Positions 50,483 to 61,247 are shown, counted from the stretch's first letter. The stretch is DNA of 64,000 bases from Thermoanaerobaculum sp. (GCA_021154885.1 JAJKHS010000013.1:1-64000), one strand, 5' to 3'. Numbers and translations: made by a program. Notes: a model not told the origin generated them from the sequence alone.

Positions 50483-51745
50483 TTACGAGCCCTCATCCGG
50501 CTCCGGCCGCGGCGGAACGGCTCCGAGGGCCCCGGAATACCAGGCCAATCCCAGGTTGCGGTCATACTGTTCGTAGACGCGCACTAGATCCTCCTCGTTG
50601 GCCAAGCGATGAATCCGTGTACCTTCTCCGGGACCCAGATGCTCCACGAAACGAAGGATGCTCAAGGCCTCCTCCTTCTCAACCCACCGCAGCAGATCGA
50701 TGGAGTGGGTGGTCGCCACGATCTGAAGAGGTGCATGAGCCGGTGACGTCTTCACTAGCTGCCGTAGCAACTCCAGTCGGCCGCGTTGAAAAAAGGGATG
50801 CGTCCCCGCCTCTGGCTCTTCAAGTCCAACACAAACCGGAACCGGCCCTCCTTCGCCCTCAAGGCCACCCAACAAGTAGGGCAGAGAGCTGAAAAACAGC
50901 GCCAGGTTGACTCCGTCGGATTCCAGTTGCGCCGGCAAAGCTCGCTGATAGCGATCGGTCGTGTACTCGAGGTAGAGAGCGGAAGGCCCGCCCCGGAAGC
51001 CAAGGCTCTTCACGTGGGGAAAGAGAGCTCGCAACCATGGTGTGATCCTCTCCTCCAACACCTCCCGCCCCAAGCTCGTCAAAGCAAACCGCGCCAGGGT
51101 ATGAATGAAACCCGCGCCGGTTTCATCCACATACGGTCTGTCCGGGCTGATCCACTCAGGAAGGCGTGGAGAGATCAGGGTTGGCGTGCCGATCCGGAAG
51201 GCGCGTGATAATCCTAATTGCCGCTGAAAGTCCAGCAGAGGCTGGATTGTGCCCAGGGCATGCCGATCCCGGCGGAACGCATAGGCGAGGTACGGTAGAG
51301 TCCCGGCGCGGGGCGGCTGCCCAGGCGTCTCCCAGCGGATCGTGCCGCGACGTTCCGTGGCAAACTCTACCGGGCCCTCGCGGCTGTCGTAGACGAGGCC
51401 GGCAAACCGCAACCGTTCTTCGGCTACGTGCCAGAGGTCATCTCTTGTGGCTAGCGCCAGCTCATACGCAGGGTCACCCTGCGGGTCCTCCAGCCAGACC
51501 GAAAACCGAACCTCGCGGGACAGGTCGCCAAAGGAAACCAGCTCACCGAGAGTCGCGTGGTCGATGTTGAACTCGCCTTTCGGTCCTCGCAAAGCCGCCC
51601 GCATCAACTTGGTCAAAGCGCGAAGGGCGCGGATGAACATCGTTTTGCCGGATGCGTTCGGCCCTACCAGGAGGATCAGAGGACCGAGAGGCACGTCAAC
51701 ATCGACGAGACTGCCAAAATTCTGGATCCTGATACGGGTGATCAT
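50483..51745 (-). CDS. AAA-family ATPase of the AbiL/AriA/OLD group, 420 aa
   Basis: ITRIRIQNFGSLVDVDVPLG followed by the Walker A GPNASGKTMFIRALRAL is typical of SMC/OLD-like single-subunit ATPases. The signature region is QLESDGVNLALFFSSLPYLL, the Walker B is VCVGLEEPEAGTHPFFQRGR and the D/H-loop is IVATTHSIDLLRWVEKEEAL. The protein carries no nuclease domain of its own, which fits a partner supplying it (next gene). It is divergent from recA. A role in phage defence is inferred from architecture. Confidence 0.82.
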   Translation of the reverse strand: MITRIRIQNFGSLVDVDVPLGPLILLVGPNASGKTMFIRALRALTKLMRAALRGPKGEFNIDHATLGELVSFGDLSREVRFSVWLEDPQGDPAYELALATRDDLWHVAEERLRFAGLVYDSREGPVEFATERRGTIRWETPGQPPRAGTLPYLAYAFRRDRHALGTIQPLLDFQRQLGLSRAFRIGTPTLISPRLPEWISPDRPYVDETGAGFIHTLARFALTSLGREVLEERITPWLRALFPHVKSLGFRGGPSALYLEYTTDRYQRALPAQLESDGVNLALFFSSLPYLLGGLEGEGGPVPVCVGLEEPEAGTHPFFQRGRLELLRQLVKTSPAHAPLQIVATTHSIDLLRWVEKEEALSILRFVEHLGPGEGTRIHRLANEEDLVRVYEQYDRNLGLAWYSGALGAVPPRPEPDEGS

Positions 51746-51843
51746 GAGCGTGGCCTCCGGACTTTCAGTCTAACCCAAGAGGAGCTTCCCCGTACTCTCT
51801 TTCCGAGCCGGTGCCTTGCTGTAGTCAGCTCCTCACGGTATCT

Positions 51844-51872
51844 TTGACGGATCTCGGGAGTTTTCCTATACT
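51844..51872 (+). promoter_or_regulatory. recA promoter
   Basis: TTGACG (51844-51849), a 17-bp spacer and TATACT (51867-51872). Transcription would begin near 51879, leaving a leader of about 140 nt before the recA start. No clear LexA-type box was recognised. Confidence 0.8.
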
Positions 51873-52021
51873 GGAAGATGATGGCTGAGCCTGCAACGAA
51901 GCCGGTCTGGGCCGACAGTGTCGAGCCATCGCCCGATTCCGATTTGACCGCCGCATTTACGTCTTCTAAGATGTACCCGGCATCCCACCGCGACCGGGGC
52001 CCAAAGGAGCGAAGGAATCTC

Positions 52022-53059
<1,038 letters not shown>

Positions 53060-53097
53060 AAGCCGCGCCCCCCCGCCGGTGCCCCGGCGGCCCTCAC

Positions 53098-53293
53098 TCT
53101 CCCAACCCTCTCTCTCCCAGCCTCCCCCCCACCGGCCGGGAGAGAGAGGGCTTGAAGAAAAAACGGAGTAAGTGGCCCGCGAGACGCCGGCGCTCCCAGG
53201 GGGCTTGTTTCTGACTAACCCCTCCCTCTTCTCCCGGTGAGGGGGGTGGGAGGGGGCGGGAGAAGAGGGCCGGGGTGATGAGGGTCTTGGGAG
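53098..53293. repeat. GC-rich repeat, partial copy 2, with half of the palindromic element
   Basis: 53098-53150 and 53214-53293 match pieces of the GC-rich element (CTCTTCTCCCGGTGAGGGG, GGGCGGGAGAAGAGGG). Between them, 53151-53204 is a decayed right half of the palindromic family (AAACGGAGTAAGTGGCC ... GACGCCGGCGCTCCCAGG). It looks like repeat on repeat. Confidence 0.7.
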
Positions 53294-53317
53294 GGGGCGC
53301 CGACGGTGCGCTAATGC

Positions 53318-54433
53318 CTACGACGCCAACCGGAACATCCGCCGCCACCACCTCTGAAGGGCCGGCTGGCCGCGCTCCTCGGCCTGGGCCTCCAGCCGGT
53401 CGACGGGAGCGGGGAGGATGGCCAGCCGCCCCTTTTCGAGCTGCAGGAGCAGCAGGTCCATCTCCCGGCCCCGCTGGCGCAGATCGCTGGAGAAGGCCTC
53501 GCCCAGAGGGGTCCGGCCGTCGAGGCGGGCGTAGAAGTCGCGGGCCCGCGCCGGCATCCGCGTCCGCTCCTCCGTCGCCGGCTCCTCCACCCAGACCGGG
53601 TAGCTGCGCTCCAGCAGTTGGAGGGGCACCGCCATGTGGCGCCGTGCCACCAGCGCCTGCTCCTCGGTGGCCTGCTCCAGCAACAGGTCATAGACGCTGA
53701 GCTCGTGCGTGGTGCGCTCGACCGAATCGCGGACCTCGGCGACGTCCAGCGCGCGGTCGATGCAGAGCCGGAAAGTGGATTCGAGGAAGCGGAAGTAGGA
53801 GCCCTTGACCTTCTGGTACACCTCGTCCAGGGTCCGCTCGCCCTCCACCGCCGCCACAATCCGGCATTCAAGCGGTGTGCGCTCCGCCGCGCCGCGGTCC
53901 GCCAACTCGCCGCGCCGCAGCACCACGTCGTCGTGGACGAGCACGCGGCGGATACGGGAGGTCTCGTCCAGCCAGCGCCCCCCTTCCATCACCAGGCCCA
54001 GGACGTTGATGGGCTCGGGGAGGATCTCCTCCTCCGGCGGCAGCTCCGCCACGAAGTAGAAGACCCCCCGCTTCCAGAGGAAGAGGTCGCAGATCTGGTC
54101 CTCGATCTGCGCCCGCAGCGACCGCTGAATCACCTCGGCCGGCAGCAGCCCCATCTCGCGCAGGGCCACTCCCAGGCGGACGCCGCGGGTCGTGCAGAAG
54201 CTCAGCGCCTGCGACAGCCGGGCCTCGTCGAGACGGCCATGGAGGAGCAGGTACTGGCCGAAGAACTCGGCGGGGTCGTTCGACATGCACCCCACCACCT
54301 GCCCGGCGCTGAAGTAGACGCGCTTCTCGCGATGGCTGCGGCGAATGACGAGCGCGCCCGTGCAGGCCTCGTTGCGAGCCCACTGCAGGAGATCGGCCAT
54401 GGGGAAGGCGGCCAGCCTGCCGGAGAATTCCAT
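53318..54433 (-). CDS. DUF4388 (PatA-like) domain protein, 371 aa
   Basis: EFSGRLAAFPMADLLQWARN and EACTGALVIRRSHREKRVYF are typical of the N-terminal DUF4388 domain found in signalling proteins of Myxococcota and Acidobacteriota. FSAGQVVGCMSNDPAEFFGQ and the helical region with LSQALSFCTTRGVRLGVALR and QIEDQICDLFLWKRGVFYFV complete it. The C-terminal half is mostly helical and not recognised. There is no membrane segment. The start ATG 54433 is preferred over longer frames, which run antisense to the divergent gene. Confidence 0.78.
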   Translation of the reverse strand: MEFSGRLAAFPMADLLQWARNEACTGALVIRRSHREKRVYFSAGQVVGCMSNDPAEFFGQYLLLHGRLDEARLSQALSFCTTRGVRLGVALREMGLLPAEVIQRSLRAQIEDQICDLFLWKRGVFYFVAELPPEEEILPEPINVLGLVMEGGRWLDETSRIRRVLVHDDVVLRRGELADRGAAERTPLECRIVAAVEGERTLDEVYQKVKGSYFRFLESTFRLCIDRALDVAEVRDSVERTTHELSVYDLLLEQATEEQALVARRHMAVPLQLLERSYPVWVEEPATEERTRMPARARDFYARLDGRTPLGEAFSSDLRQRGREMDLLLLQLEKGRLAILPAPVDRLEAQAEERGQPALQRWWRRMFRLAS

Positions 54434-54518
54434 AAGAGTTAGGGGCGATTCTAGCCGATTCCAGCCAGGAATTTTGGGGAGAATTTCCCGCGCGAGGGCG
54501 GCTGTTATGCTTGCTGCC

Positions 54519-57485
54519 ATGCATCGTGCCCAGCGCTTTCTGCTCGCCAGCATCCTGCTCTGCCTGCCCGTCCTGGCGCTCCCGGTGGGAGCCGCCGAGA
54601 TCCCTTGTCGCCCTTGCGCCGGTCTCCGTCTCGATCCCGCGACCGCGGCCGCCGGCGCCTCCGACATTGCGCGCGTCCTCAAGGAGTCCGGACATCTGGA
54701 GCCGGGGACCCCGCTCTTCGTGGCCTGGGAGGTCCCGCTCGACGGCACGGGCGCGGGCACGACGGGCGCGGAGACCGCCACCGCCGTGCACGACAGCGGC
54801 GCGACTCCCTGGCTCTCCCTCGTCTTCCGCACCCCGCCCCCCCTCGCCCAGAACGCGGAGCGGCTGCAGACGGAGCTGCGGGCCGCCGCCGACCTCGCCG
54901 GCCGCGCCCCCGCCGGTACCTGGTTCCAGGTGGACTGGCGGCCGGAGGGCGCCGAGGCCCAGGCGTTCTCTCCCACCGAATACGCCTTCCTCCTCAAGCG
55001 CGCCGCCGTGGCCCTGACCGGCGCCCGGCCGAACGTCCTCGTCGCGTCGCAGCCCCTGCCCGCAGACGCCGCGGCCCTCCGCGCCCTCTACGGCCAGGAG
55101 GTGGCGGCCTACCTGGAGGCTGTCGCCCTGCAGCCGGCGGAGCCCACGGCATTAGCGGCGGCGGTGGCGGCGGTGCAAGAGGCCGACCCCGGCCGGCCGG
55201 TGGTAGTGGATTCGCTTCCCCTGCCGGCCGTGCCCGCCGAAGCCCTCGCAGGAGCCGCCCGCGAGGCCGCCCAGGGAGTCGACCTGACGCTGTTTCAGGC
55301 GCCGGCGCTAGGTGCCACGACGATCGTCCCGGCGCTGGCGCCCTTCGCTCTGCTGGCGCGGGAATTCAAGGGGGACCTCTCCTACGATCCCTCCTCGTCG
55401 CCGGCCGGCGCCGCCGAGGCGTGGACCTTCGTGCGCGGCAAGGACCTGTCGATGCGGGTGATCGCCCTGGTACCGGAAGGGGCGCAGACGCTGACCCTCC
55501 GCTTCAACGATCCGCAGCTCCGGCGCCCCGTCCGCTTCCCCATCGGCGGCGAGCAGGTGCCGCCGCCGAGCGGCCGGGTGGCGGGCCAGGAGCTGGAGCT
55601 CCAGGTGGACTCCCCCGGCCGGGTGGCCGTCCTCGGCCTGGACCGTCCCACCGCCGCCGAGCGCCACGGCGTCGAAGCAAAGGTGACGGTCTCCGAGCAG
55701 CGGGAGATGCCAGTGGAGGAGATCCTGCGCCGCCTCCAGGCCTTCGAGGACGCGCAGGGGCGGCGCCTCGACCACTACAGTGCCATCGATACGACGGCGC
55801 TGCGCTTCCAGCCCACGGCGGGGGCGCAGACGTTCGAGGCGACCCTCCAGGGGCCGCTCTTCTTCAGCCCGAAGACCGGCTCCGACTGGGCCTGGGAGAC
55901 GCTCTACGTCAACGGCGTGAAATGGCGGAGCAAGCAGCTCCCGGAGATCCCCCTGATCCAGCCGGAGAAGGCGGCGGCCCTGCCGCTGGAGATCCACTTC
56001 ACCAAGGAGTACCGCTACCGTCTGCGCGGCTCGGACTCGATCGACGGCCGCGACGCCTGGGTGGTGGACTTCGCCCCCTCCGGCCCCGGGGTCGCCGGCA
56101 AGCTGTACCAGGGCTCGGTCTGGGTCGACAAGCAGACCTACGCCCGGCTGCGCACCCGGGCGGTGCAGATCGGCCTCGAGGGCGAGGTGCTGTCGAACGA
56201 AGAGACGATGTACTACTCGCCTATCGACGCGGCCGGCAATCCCGCGCCGTGGGCGGCCGGGAGCTTCATCCTCCCCCTGCGGCTCGTTTCGCAGCAGATC
56301 CTCTCGGTGGTCAATGCCACCACCGTCGTCGAGCGGGACACCCGGCTCACCGACGTCCGCGTCAACGGCCCCGGCTTCGAGGAGGCCCGCAAGCAGGTGG
56401 AGGGCTCGGATGTCACCATGGTGCGGGACACCGACAAGGGCCTGCGCTACCTGGTGAAAGACGAGAAGGGCGAGCGCGTGGTCAAGGAGGGGTTCAACCG
56501 CAGCAAGCTCTTCCTGGCCGGCGGCGTGTTCTACGACAATGCGCTCGACTACCCGCTGCCGCTCGCCGGCATCAACTATTTCTCCTTTGACTTCAAGGGG
56601 ACGGGCAAGCAGGTCAACCTCTTCTTTGGCGGCGCCCTGCTCCTCGGCAGCTTCGCGGAGCCGCGCCTCTTCGGCAGCCGTTTCGACGCCGGAGCCAACG
56701 TCTTCGCCCTCGCCGTGCCGACCACCGACACGCTCTATCACAACGGCAAGGTGGACAACTCGCAGGACGTCAAGCTGCGTCCTGCGACCCTCGGCTTCCG
56801 GCTCGGCCACCCCATCGGCAACTTCGTCAAGATCGAGACCGAGTACGAGCTCCTGTACTTCGGCTATCAGAAGACGAGCGACACGCGGCGGGATTTCGTG
56901 ATTCCGAGCAGCAACCTCACCCAGTCGCTGGATGTCTCGGCCTCGTTCTCCCGCTCTGGCTACGGGCTCTCCGCCGATGCCAGCTACAACCGGCGGTCGA
57001 AGTGGGACTTCTGGGGACCGCCCGGCAACCCCGACTGGGATCCGAACAAGCAGGACTTCCTGCGCTGGGAGGCGCGGGCGAGCAAGAACTGGTACCTGCC
57101 GAAGTTCCAGAAGGCGGGCCTCGAATTCGACTACGCCGGCGGCTCGGACCTCGATCGCTTCAGCAATTACCAGTTCGGCTTCTTCGGCGGCACCCGCGTC
57201 CACGGCTACAAGAGCAACAGCGTGAGCGCCACGCAGGTGTGGGCCGGCCACGCCTCCTACGGCTTCGGAGTCGGCGAGACCTTCCACCTGGAGGGGATCG
57301 CCGACGCGGCCCTCGCCACGGACAAGATCAACGGCTTGCGGAACAAGCTGCTGGGGGGCCTGGGCGTCCAGGGGACGTTCGTCGGGCCCTGGCAGACGGT
57401 GGTGAACCTGGACCTGGGCACGCCGGTCGTCGGCCCGGATCACGGGGTGGTGCTGTATCTGGTGTTCCTGAAACTGTTCCGGTAG
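54519..57485 (+). CDS. Large exported protein with predicted outer-membrane barrel, 988 aa
   Basis: The signal peptide HRAQRFLLASILLCLPVLAL...GAAE is followed by a periplasmic region of about 360 residues (TIM-barrel-like alternation, e.g. TWFQVDWRPEGAEAQAFSPT). A middle region (residues about 400-650) contains FEATLQGPLFFSPKTGSDWA and a lipoprotein-carrier-like VDKQTYARLRTRAVQIGLEG. The last 300 residues are alternating beta-strands (FVKIETEYELLYFGYQ, GLEFDYAGGSDLDRFSNYQF), ending LVFLKLFR with an aromatic near the end. An ATG at 54507 would add four residues. The function is unknown. Confidence 0.75.
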   Translation: MHRAQRFLLASILLCLPVLALPVGAAEIPCRPCAGLRLDPATAAAGASDIARVLKESGHLEPGTPLFVAWEVPLDGTGAGTTGAETATAVHDSGATPWLSLVFRTPPPLAQNAERLQTELRAAADLAGRAPAGTWFQVDWRPEGAEAQAFSPTEYAFLLKRAAVALTGARPNVLVASQPLPADAAALRALYGQEVAAYLEAVALQPAEPTALAAAVAAVQEADPGRPVVVDSLPLPAVPAEALAGAAREAAQGVDLTLFQAPALGATTIVPALAPFALLAREFKGDLSYDPSSSPAGAAEAWTFVRGKDLSMRVIALVPEGAQTLTLRFNDPQLRRPVRFPIGGEQVPPPSGRVAGQELELQVDSPGRVAVLGLDRPTAAERHGVEAKVTVSEQREMPVEEILRRLQAFEDAQGRRLDHYSAIDTTALRFQPTAGAQTFEATLQGPLFFSPKTGSDWAWETLYVNGVKWRSKQLPEIPLIQPEKAAALPLEIHFTKEYRYRLRGSDSIDGRDAWVVDFAPSGPGVAGKLYQGSVWVDKQTYARLRTRAVQIGLEGEVLSNEETMYYSPIDAAGNPAPWAAGSFILPLRLVSQQILSVVNATTVVERDTRLTDVRVNGPGFEEARKQVEGSDVTMVRDTDKGLRYLVKDEKGERVVKEGFNRSKLFLAGGVFYDNALDYPLPLAGINYFSFDFKGTGKQVNLFFGGALLLGSFAEPRLFGSRFDAGANVFALAVPTTDTLYHNGKVDNSQDVKLRPATLGFRLGHPIGNFVKIETEYELLYFGYQKTSDTRRDFVIPSSNLTQSLDVSASFSRSGYGLSADASYNRRSKWDFWGPPGNPDWDPNKQDFLRWEARASKNWYLPKFQKAGLEFDYAGGSDLDRFSNYQFGFFGGTRVHGYKSNSVSATQVWAGHASYGFGVGETFHLEGIADAALATDKINGLRNKLLGGLGVQGTFVGPWQTVVNLDLGTPVVGPDHGVVLYLVFLKLFR

Positions 57486-57493
57486 GCCCCCTG

Positions 57494-57590
57494 CCCCCCT
57501 GGGACCGCCGGCGTCCCGCCGGCTGCTAACTTCTGTTTTAAAAAAGAAGCGGAGTAAGCAGCCGGCGGGACGCCGGCGGTCCCAGGGGGG
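57494..57590. repeat. Palindromic intergenic element, copy 3 of 3
   Basis: Arms with TGGGACCGCCGGCGTC and its reverse complement flank TTCTGTTTTAAAAAAGAAGC. The element is located between two convergent genes and may act as a terminator for both. It shares the inner word AAGCGGAGTAAG with copy 2. Confidence 0.82.
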
Positions 57591-57591
57591 G

Positions 57592-58959
57592 TCAGTCGCC
57601 CGACCGCTTCGCCTTGACCTCTTCCCGCAGGGCCCGGAACCGTTCCAGCCGGGCTCTCAGCTCCGCCTCGAACCCGTCGCCCTTGGGCTCGTAGAACCGC
57701 GTCCCCTGGAGCGATTCGGGGAGACAGTCCAGCCCGCCCACGCCCTCCTCGGTGTGGGGAGCGTAGACGTAGCCGGCGCCGTAGCCCACGCTCTTCATCA
57801 GCCGGGTGGGAGCGTTGCGGATCGCGAGCGGCACCGGATCGGCCGGGCGCTCCTCCACCGTTCGCCGGGCCGCTTTGTACCCCTCGTAGACGGCGACGCT
57901 CTTGGGCGCCAGGGCGAGGTAGAGCGCGGCCTGGGCGAGGGCCAGCTCCCCCTCGGGCGAGCCCAGACGGTGGTAGGCCTCCCAGGCCGTGAACGCCTGG
58001 ACGAGGGCCTGCGGATCGGCGAGGCCCACGTCCTCGCTGGCGAAGCGGATCATCCGCCGGGCGAGGTAGAGCGGGTCCTCGCCCGACGCGAGCATACGGG
58101 CGAGCCAGTAGAGCGCCGCGTCCGGATCGCTCTCCCGCAGCGACTTGTGAAGGGCCGAGATGAGGTTGAAGTGCTCCTCCCCCGACTTGTCGTAGAGCAG
58201 CACCTTGCGCTGGGCCACCCGCCGCACCGCTTCCGCGTCCACCCGGCCGCCTTCGGCGTCGGCCACGGCCAGCTCCAGGAGATTGAGCGCCTTGCGGGCA
58301 TCGCCGGAGGCGAGCTGCGCCAGGACCTCCAGAGCGTCGTCGTCCGCCCCGGCACTGCTCCCTCCCAGCCCGCGCTCGGGGTCGGCGAGAACTCGGCGCA
58401 GCAGAGTCGTCAGCTCCTCCGGGCTCAGCGGCTCGAGGACGATCACCCGGCAGCGGGAGAGGAGCGCGGCGTTGAGCTCGAAGGAGGGGTTCTCCGTGGT
58501 GGCCCCCACCAGCACCACGTCGCCGCTCTCGACGTAGGGAAGAAAGGCGTCCTGCTGGGCGCGGTTGAAACGGTGGATCTCGTCCACGAAGAGGAGGGTG
58601 CGGCGACCCTGGGCCTTGCGCAGACGGACGGCCTCGGCCATCACCTCCTTGACCTCTTTGATGCCGGAGGTGACGGCCGAGAAGGGGACAAAATGGGACG
58701 AGGTCTCGGTGGCAATGATGCGCGCCAGCGTCGTCTTCCCCGTCCCCGGCGGTCCCCAGAAGATCAGCGACGGAACGCGATCGGCGGCGATGGCCCGGCG
58801 CAGGAAGCCGCCCGGCCCCACCACCTTCTGCTGACCCACCACCTCGTCGAGATTGCGGGGACGGATGCGCTCGGCCAGGGGGGAGGCGGCGGCGGGAGGC
58901 GCCTGCGCCCGCGAGGCGGAGGCAGAGGGTTCTTGATCGTCAAAGAGAGAGCGAGCCAT
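57592..58959 (-). CDS. rarA: Replication-associated recombination protein A (AAA ATPase)
   Basis: RarA (MgsA) acts at stalled replication forks. PLAERIRPRNLDEVVGQQKV, the Walker A SLIFWGPPGTGKTTLARIIA, the Walker B TLLFVDEIHRFNRAQQDAFL, VLVGATTENPSFELNAALLS and the C-terminal EEHFNLISALHKSLRESDPD, ARRMIRFASEDVGLADPQAL are diagnostic. At 455 residues it has normal length. It is convergent with the large outer-membrane gene, with the palindromic element between. Confidence 0.95.
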   Translation of the reverse strand: MARSLFDDQEPSASASRAQAPPAAASPLAERIRPRNLDEVVGQQKVVGPGGFLRRAIAADRVPSLIFWGPPGTGKTTLARIIATETSSHFVPFSAVTSGIKEVKEVMAEAVRLRKAQGRRTLLFVDEIHRFNRAQQDAFLPYVESGDVVLVGATTENPSFELNAALLSRCRVIVLEPLSPEELTTLLRRVLADPERGLGGSSAGADDDALEVLAQLASGDARKALNLLELAVADAEGGRVDAEAVRRVAQRKVLLYDKSGEEHFNLISALHKSLRESDPDAALYWLARMLASGEDPLYLARRMIRFASEDVGLADPQALVQAFTAWEAYHRLGSPEGELALAQAALYLALAPKSVAVYEGYKAARRTVEERPADPVPLAIRNAPTRLMKSVGYGAGYVYAPHTEEGVGGLDCLPESLQGTRFYEPKGDGFEAELRARLERFRALREEVKAKRSGD

Positions 58960-59015
58960 GATGGGGTGATTTTACTTCGTCAGATGCCGGCATCATCAGA
59001 GCGGCCCCCGCCCAA

Positions 59016-59164
59016 GGGCCCTCACCCCTGTCCCCTCTCCCGCCCCCTCCCAACCCCCCTCACCGGGAGAGGGGAACCCGGTTGGAGCGGTCTTGCTGGT
59101 CTCCCTCTTCTCCCGGTGAGGGGGGTGGGTGGGGGCGGGAGAAGAGGGCCGGGGTGATGAGGGC
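59016..59164. repeat. GC-rich interspersed repeat, copy 3
   Basis: CCTCACCCCTGTCCCCTCTC ... GGGAACCCGGTTGGAGCGG ... GGGCGGGAGAAGAGGGCCGG, ending near GGGGTGATGAGGG. It has the same content and order as copies 1 and 4, and lies between rarA and the molybdopterin oxidoreductase gene. Confidence 0.82.
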
Positions 59165-59198
59165 CAACGGCGCTGCCGGGCAAACCGGCAAGATCGCG

Positions 59199-61211
59199 TC
59201 AAGCTCTCGTCACCTCCACCCGCGCGTCGTTGAAGCACGCCCCCTCGCCGAGGTCCGTATAGGTGTCCGGCGCCAGGGCGTTGGCGGTATTGCCCGAGAG
59301 GCTGTTATGGCTCCACATCCCCTTGGGCAGGAGGACGACGCCCGGCTTCAGGTCCGGATTGAGCCGCGCCTTCACCCGCACCTCGGCGAGGTCGTTCCAC
59401 ACCCGCACCTCGTCGCCGGAGGCGATCCCCCTGGGTGCCGCGTCGCCGGGGTGGATCTCCAGCGGCGTCTGCCGGCGCACGAGCTGGCCGAAGGTCGAGC
59501 TGATGGTGCGGCTGGTGGCTGGCGAGATCAGGGCCAGGGGGTAGCGGTCGCTCGCCGGCTCCTCCTGGAAGAAGTAGAGGCCGTGCGGGGCCTCGCGGTC
59601 CAGGGCCTCGGGGACGAGATGCACCCTGCGGTCCGGCGTCAACGGGAACGAGTCCACAAACTGGATGGGCGACGGGCCGCAGTCGGGGGAGGCGATGCCC
59701 TCCCGCTCCAGCTCGGTGCGCATCCGCTCGGAGCGCCGGAGGAGGGCCGTGGCCAGCTCGTCCGCCGTCTCCGGATCTCCCGGCCGGGCGAGCCCCAGGC
59801 GCCGGCCGATCTCGGCGAAGACCTCGACGTTCGAGCGCGCCTCGCCGGCCGGCGTGGCCACGGCCGGAGACCGCTGGAGCACCAACGCGCCATAGCCGCG
59901 GGACATCTCCTCGTGCTCCAGGAAGTGGGTGGCCGGCAGCACCAGGTCCGCCCAGCGCGCGGTGTCCGTCCACACCTGGTCGAAGGCGATGGTGAACAGA
60001 TCCTCGCGGGCGAGGCCGCGCCGCACCTTCTCCTGGTTCGGCATGGTCGCCAGCGGGTTGCAGTTGTAGGCGAAGAGGACGGTGACGGGCGGGTCCTGGC
60101 GCTCCAGCAGGACCTCCCCCAGGCGGTTCATGTTGATCACCCGGGTGGAGGGCTCCGGCTCGCCCACCGCCGCCGCGCGATCGAAGGCAAAGGCGCCGGA
60201 GTTGCTGAGGACGTAGCCGCCGCCGCGCACGCCGAACTTCCCCCCCACCGCCGGCAGGGCCAGCACGGCCGCCACGGCCGAGCCGCCGTTGCGGTTGCGC
60301 TCCAGGCCCCAGCCGCACCGCACCAGGGCCGGCGACGACTCGGCGTAGAGGCGGGCGAAGCGCTCGATCTCCACCGCCGGCACACCGGAGGCCTCGGCCG
60401 CCCGCGCTGGCGTCCACGGCTCCGCCCGCCGGCGCAGCTCCTCCCCGCCCGTGGCATGGGCGGCGAGGAAGTCCAGGTCGGCCTTCCCCTCCGCGAAGAG
60501 CCAGCGGATCACCGCCAGGGCGAGGGGGAGGTCCGTCCCGGGTTTTGGCGCCAAGTGGAGATCCGCCTTCTTCGCCAGGTTCGTGCGGCGCGGATCGACC
60601 ACTACCAGCCGCGCCCCCTGGCGCTGTGCCTCCTGGAGGAGAGAGACCTGATGGATGCCCGAGGCCGAGGGGTTCACGCCCCAGAGCACGATGAGCCGCG
60701 CGTGAGGAAAGTCCGTGAAGGCGACGCCGGGCATCTTGCCATAGAGCCCCGTGGCCGCGCGGCCGGTGGCGGCGGCGCAGACGGTGCGAGCCAGACGGGA
60801 GGCGCCCAGCCGGTAGAACAGCCGCGCGTCCGTGGTCTCCTGGGTCAGCAGCCCGTTCGAGCCGCCATAGTAAAAGGGGAGGATGGCCTCGCCGCCGTGC
60901 CGCTCCCGCGCCTCGCGCATCTTCGCCGCGGCGAGGTCCAGGGCCTCGTCCCAGGAGATCACCGCGAAATCCCCCGAGCCTTTCGGACCCACCCGCCGGG
61001 CCGGGTGGAGGATGCGGTCCGGCCCGTAGAGGTGCTCGGGCAGGTGCCGGACCTTGGAGCAGATGTAGCCGTCGGTGACGGGGTTCAGGCGGGTGCCGTC
61101 GACCTTCACCACCCGCCCATCCTCCACCCGCACCTCCAGGCTGCAGGCGTCGGGGCAGTCGAGGGGGCAGGCGGAGGCGAAGACCTCGGGAGCACGGAGT
61201 GATGTCGTCAT
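59199..61211 (-). CDS. Molybdopterin oxidoreductase with [4Fe-4S] site, 670 aa
   Basis: The N-terminal cluster motif is ACPLDCPDACSLEVRVEDGR with a fourth Cys in DGYICSK. It is followed by the molybdopterin-binding core (FAVISWDEALDLAAAKMREA, FYYGGSNGLLTQETTDARLF, RLIVLWGVNPSASGIHQVSL, VRCGWGLERNRNGGSAVAAV). The C-terminal domain has PLEIHPGDAAPRGIASGDEV and VRVWNDLAEVRVKARLN. There is no twin-Arg signal, so it is cytosolic. It belongs to the DMSO-reductase superfamily; the substrate is unknown. ATG 61211 is used. It stands alone between repeats. Confidence 0.9.
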   Translation of the reverse strand: MTTSLRAPEVFASACPLDCPDACSLEVRVEDGRVVKVDGTRLNPVTDGYICSKVRHLPEHLYGPDRILHPARRVGPKGSGDFAVISWDEALDLAAAKMREARERHGGEAILPFYYGGSNGLLTQETTDARLFYRLGASRLARTVCAAATGRAATGLYGKMPGVAFTDFPHARLIVLWGVNPSASGIHQVSLLQEAQRQGARLVVVDPRRTNLAKKADLHLAPKPGTDLPLALAVIRWLFAEGKADLDFLAAHATGGEELRRRAEPWTPARAAEASGVPAVEIERFARLYAESSPALVRCGWGLERNRNGGSAVAAVLALPAVGGKFGVRGGGYVLSNSGAFAFDRAAAVGEPEPSTRVINMNRLGEVLLERQDPPVTVLFAYNCNPLATMPNQEKVRRGLAREDLFTIAFDQVWTDTARWADLVLPATHFLEHEEMSRGYGALVLQRSPAVATPAGEARSNVEVFAEIGRRLGLARPGDPETADELATALLRRSERMRTELEREGIASPDCGPSPIQFVDSFPLTPDRRVHLVPEALDREAPHGLYFFQEEPASDRYPLALISPATSRTISSTFGQLVRRQTPLEIHPGDAAPRGIASGDEVRVWNDLAEVRVKARLNPDLKPGVVLLPKGMWSHNSLSGNTANALAPDTYTDLGEGACFNDARVEVTRA

Positions 61212-61247
61212 GGGGGTATTCTACTCGGAAGCGGCCTGCCCTCCGAA

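Noticed and set aside
51878-52021. 48-residue N-terminal extension of RecA
   Set aside because: RecA homology begins at ATG 52022, which has a strong ribosome-binding site; the upstream part is more likely leader RNA.
59082-61202. 706-residue plus-strand frame
   Set aside because: It is a shadow of the molybdopterin oxidoreductase in high-GC DNA.
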